This document shows, piece after piece, positions 19,523 through 20,849 of a stretch of DNA of 20,849 bases. Source of the stretch: JBFELO01 sp041552055. Lineage in GTDB: Bacteria > Acidobacteriota > Thermoanaerobaculia > Thermoanaerobaculales > Sulfomarinibacteraceae. A model generated the notes under the pieces. It worked only from the letters and a program-made list of their open reading frames with translations. It did no database searches and was not told the origin of the DNA. A program made the position numbers and the translations under genes. The stretch lies in the NCBI GenBank assembly GCA_041552055.1, contig JBFELO010000083.1:1-20849 (forward strand), written 5' to 3'. Within the stretch, counting starts at the first letter, position 1, and the number at the start of each line of letters is the position of its first letter.

Positions 19523-20849
19523 ATGGCTCCAAGTCGGGATAAAATCCTTCGAGAAGCTGAGAAACTCGTCCAAAAGGGGAAGGTCGAGCAGGCGATCCGC
19601 GAGTACGAAAAACTGCTGAAAAAGAACCCCAACGACGCCAACACGATCAATCGGGTTGGTGACCTCTACGGCAGGGTCGGGCAGATCGACAAGGCGGTCG
19701 AACTGTACGAACGCATCGCCGAGCATTTCACCCAGGACGGTTTCACAACCAAGGCGATCGCGATTTTCAAGAAGATCAATCGCCTCGCCCCACAGCGCCT
19801 CGATATTTTCGACCGACTCGCCGACCTCTATCTGCAGCAGGGATTGATGGTCGAGGCGAAGAGCCAGTACCAGATTCTTGCCGACTGGTATATCAAGAGC
19901 GGTGATCAAGACAAAGCGGTCGACATCCACCGCAAGCTCGTCCTCATCGACCCCAACAACCACATGGCGCACCTTCGTCTCGCCGACCTCCTGATGCAGG
20001 GTGGAGAGGTGAGTGAAGCGCTTGGAGTCTACAATCAGCTCGGGCAGGTCCTGCTGGAGCGGAACAAGCTCGACGAGGCGGAGCGCCTGTACCGTCATGC
20101 TCTGGATCAGGATCCCCCGGAGGGGGAGTTTCTGGCGCCACTCTGTGATGCGTTGCTCGACGCGGGGCGCACCGCGACGGCCCGCGAATTCCTCCAGGCG
20201 GCGGTGCAGAGATCGACTGATTCACCGGTCCTTCGGTTGATCGAGGTGCGTGCCCACCTCGCGTTCGGCGAGTCCGATGAAGCGCTCACCAAGGCTCGCG
20301 CCGCGTTGCAGGAGCGGCCGGACGATTCCGAGATCCGGTGTCTCGTGGCGCGCGCGTTGCTGTCGACCGGCGAGGTGACGGAGGCTCGAAATACGCTGCT
20401 TCCGGCCAGCGAGCAACTGACCGAGCGAGGAGAGTTCGCGGCGGCGCAGAAGCTCCTCAATGAGCTACTGGGTGCGCTGCCGAACGATCAGGAGGTTTTG
20501 AGCCGCGCGTTGAAGGCGTACCGATCCTCGGGCGACGAGGAGATGATCCACAAGCTCTCGGTGTCACTGGCCGACAGTTGTTATGACGACGAGAACTTCG
20601 AACAGGCCCAGCATTTGTACATGGACTTGCTCCGAGCCGACCCGAACAACGATCTCTACCGGCAGCGCTTGGCGGAGATGCAGGGGGTGCGGCCCGAGGA
20701 CATCATCGTGGTGTCGGACGAGAAGGAAGCCGCGGTCGCGTCGGACGATGGCGCCGAGCCGCCGGCCGAGGTCGTGTCGACACCGGAGGAGGCCGGCGAA
20801 CCGGCGGGGGTCCAGGGATCGGCCGACGGGGAGTTCGACCCCGAGGAGC
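19523..20849 (+). CDS. Tetratricopeptide repeat protein (partial, runs off the window)
   Basis: An open frame from the ATG at 19523 to the window end, 442 codons without a stop. TPR-like units follow one another from residue 1, for example EQAIREYEKLLKKNPND, DKAVELYERIAEHF, DKAVDIHRKLVLIDPNN, DEAERLYRHALDQDPPE, and FEQAQHLYMDLLRADPNND. After about residue 385 it turns into an acidic Glu/Pro/Ala-rich linker (EEAGEPAGVQGSADGEFDPEE), so another domain probably lies beyond the edge. No signal peptide or membrane segment is seen, so a cytoplasmic scaffold is likely. The start is preceded only by a weak GGGGGAC. Related long TPR proteins occur in gliding-type and acidobacterial genomes, but I cannot assign a function. 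Confidence 0.85.
   Translation, partial: MAPSRDKILREAEKLVQKGKVEQAIREYEKLLKKNPNDANTINRVGDLYGRVGQIDKAVELYERIAEHFTQDGFTTKAIAIFKKINRLAPQRLDIFDRLADLYLQQGLMVEAKSQYQILADWYIKSGDQDKAVDIHRKLVLIDPNNHMAHLRLADLLMQGGEVSEALGVYNQLGQVLLERNKLDEAERLYRHALDQDPPEGEFLAPLCDALLDAGRTATAREFLQAAVQRSTDSPVLRLIEVRAHLAFGESDEALTKARAALQERPDDSEIRCLVARALLSTGEVTEARNTLLPASEQLTERGEFAAAQKLLNELLGALPNDQEVLSRALKAYRSSGDEEMIHKLSVSLADSCYDDENFEQAQHLYMDLLRADPNNDLYRQRLAEMQGVRPEDIIVVSDEKEAAVASDDGAEPPAEVVSTPEEAGEPAGVQGSADGEFDPEE

Overview
The window is GC-rich bacterial chromosome carrying single-copy housekeeping genes: pncC, thpR, plsY, gpsA, thiI, hup, ssb, murJ, dtd, a CtpA-type protease, tatA/tatC, a ttcA-like gene, rplS, rnhB, and parts of an aconitase-family gene and a TPR gene set. 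Start codons are often GTG, genes often overlap by 4 nt (ATGA/GTGA), and Shine-Dalgarno sequences are GGAGG-like. The Tat system, MurJ and a CtpA-type protease fit a Gram-negative envelope. Acidobacteriota (for example Thermoanaerobaculia) is my best guess at the lineage. This is an inference from gene content and style; the window has no rRNA or other decisive marker. I see no tRNA, rRNA, CRISPR array, transposase or phage gene.

Layout. (1) 1-460: intergenic DNA with two tandem 165-bp hairpin units, a GC-rich module and heptanucleotide arrays. (2) 461-2404 (-): single-chain aconitase-family hydratase of the homoaconitase type. (3) 2571-5249 (+): pncC-thpR-plsY-gpsA, all joined by 4-nt overlaps. 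GpsA makes the glycerol-3-phosphate that PlsY acylates. (4) 5250-5754: convergent intergenic region with heptamer arrays, one hairpin unit and a hexamer array. (5) 5755-11246 (-), read right to left: ssb, hup, M50 protease, thiI, NapF-like ferredoxin, GT-C glycosyltransferase with TPRs. (6) 11503-13535 (+): murJ-dtd. (7) 13536-14060: convergent intergenic region with two tandem hairpin units, the GC-rich module and heptamers. (8) 14061-15662 (-): S41 protease, divergent from (9) 15820-18257 (+): tatA-tatC-ttcA-like-unknown gene. (10) 18258-20849 (+): structured spacer, rplS with a possible switching leader, rnhB, and a TPR gene that runs off the right edge.

The coding part is ordinary; the novelty is between genes. 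A family of about 165-bp elements (five copies at three loci) has conserved flanks around a long stem whose two arms change together between copies. Different base pairs occupy the same column, and one copy has an entirely different stem. All copies lie downstream of genes, two of the three loci being visibly convergent, and each sits next to period-7 tandem arrays built from unrelated heptamers. Secondary points of interest are a two-hairpin leader before rplS that could mask its ribosome binding site, a perfect stem-loop with a stop codon in its loop, a strong hairpin at 18361-18387 that looks like a terminator only on the minus strand, and an inverted repeat over the hup promoter.
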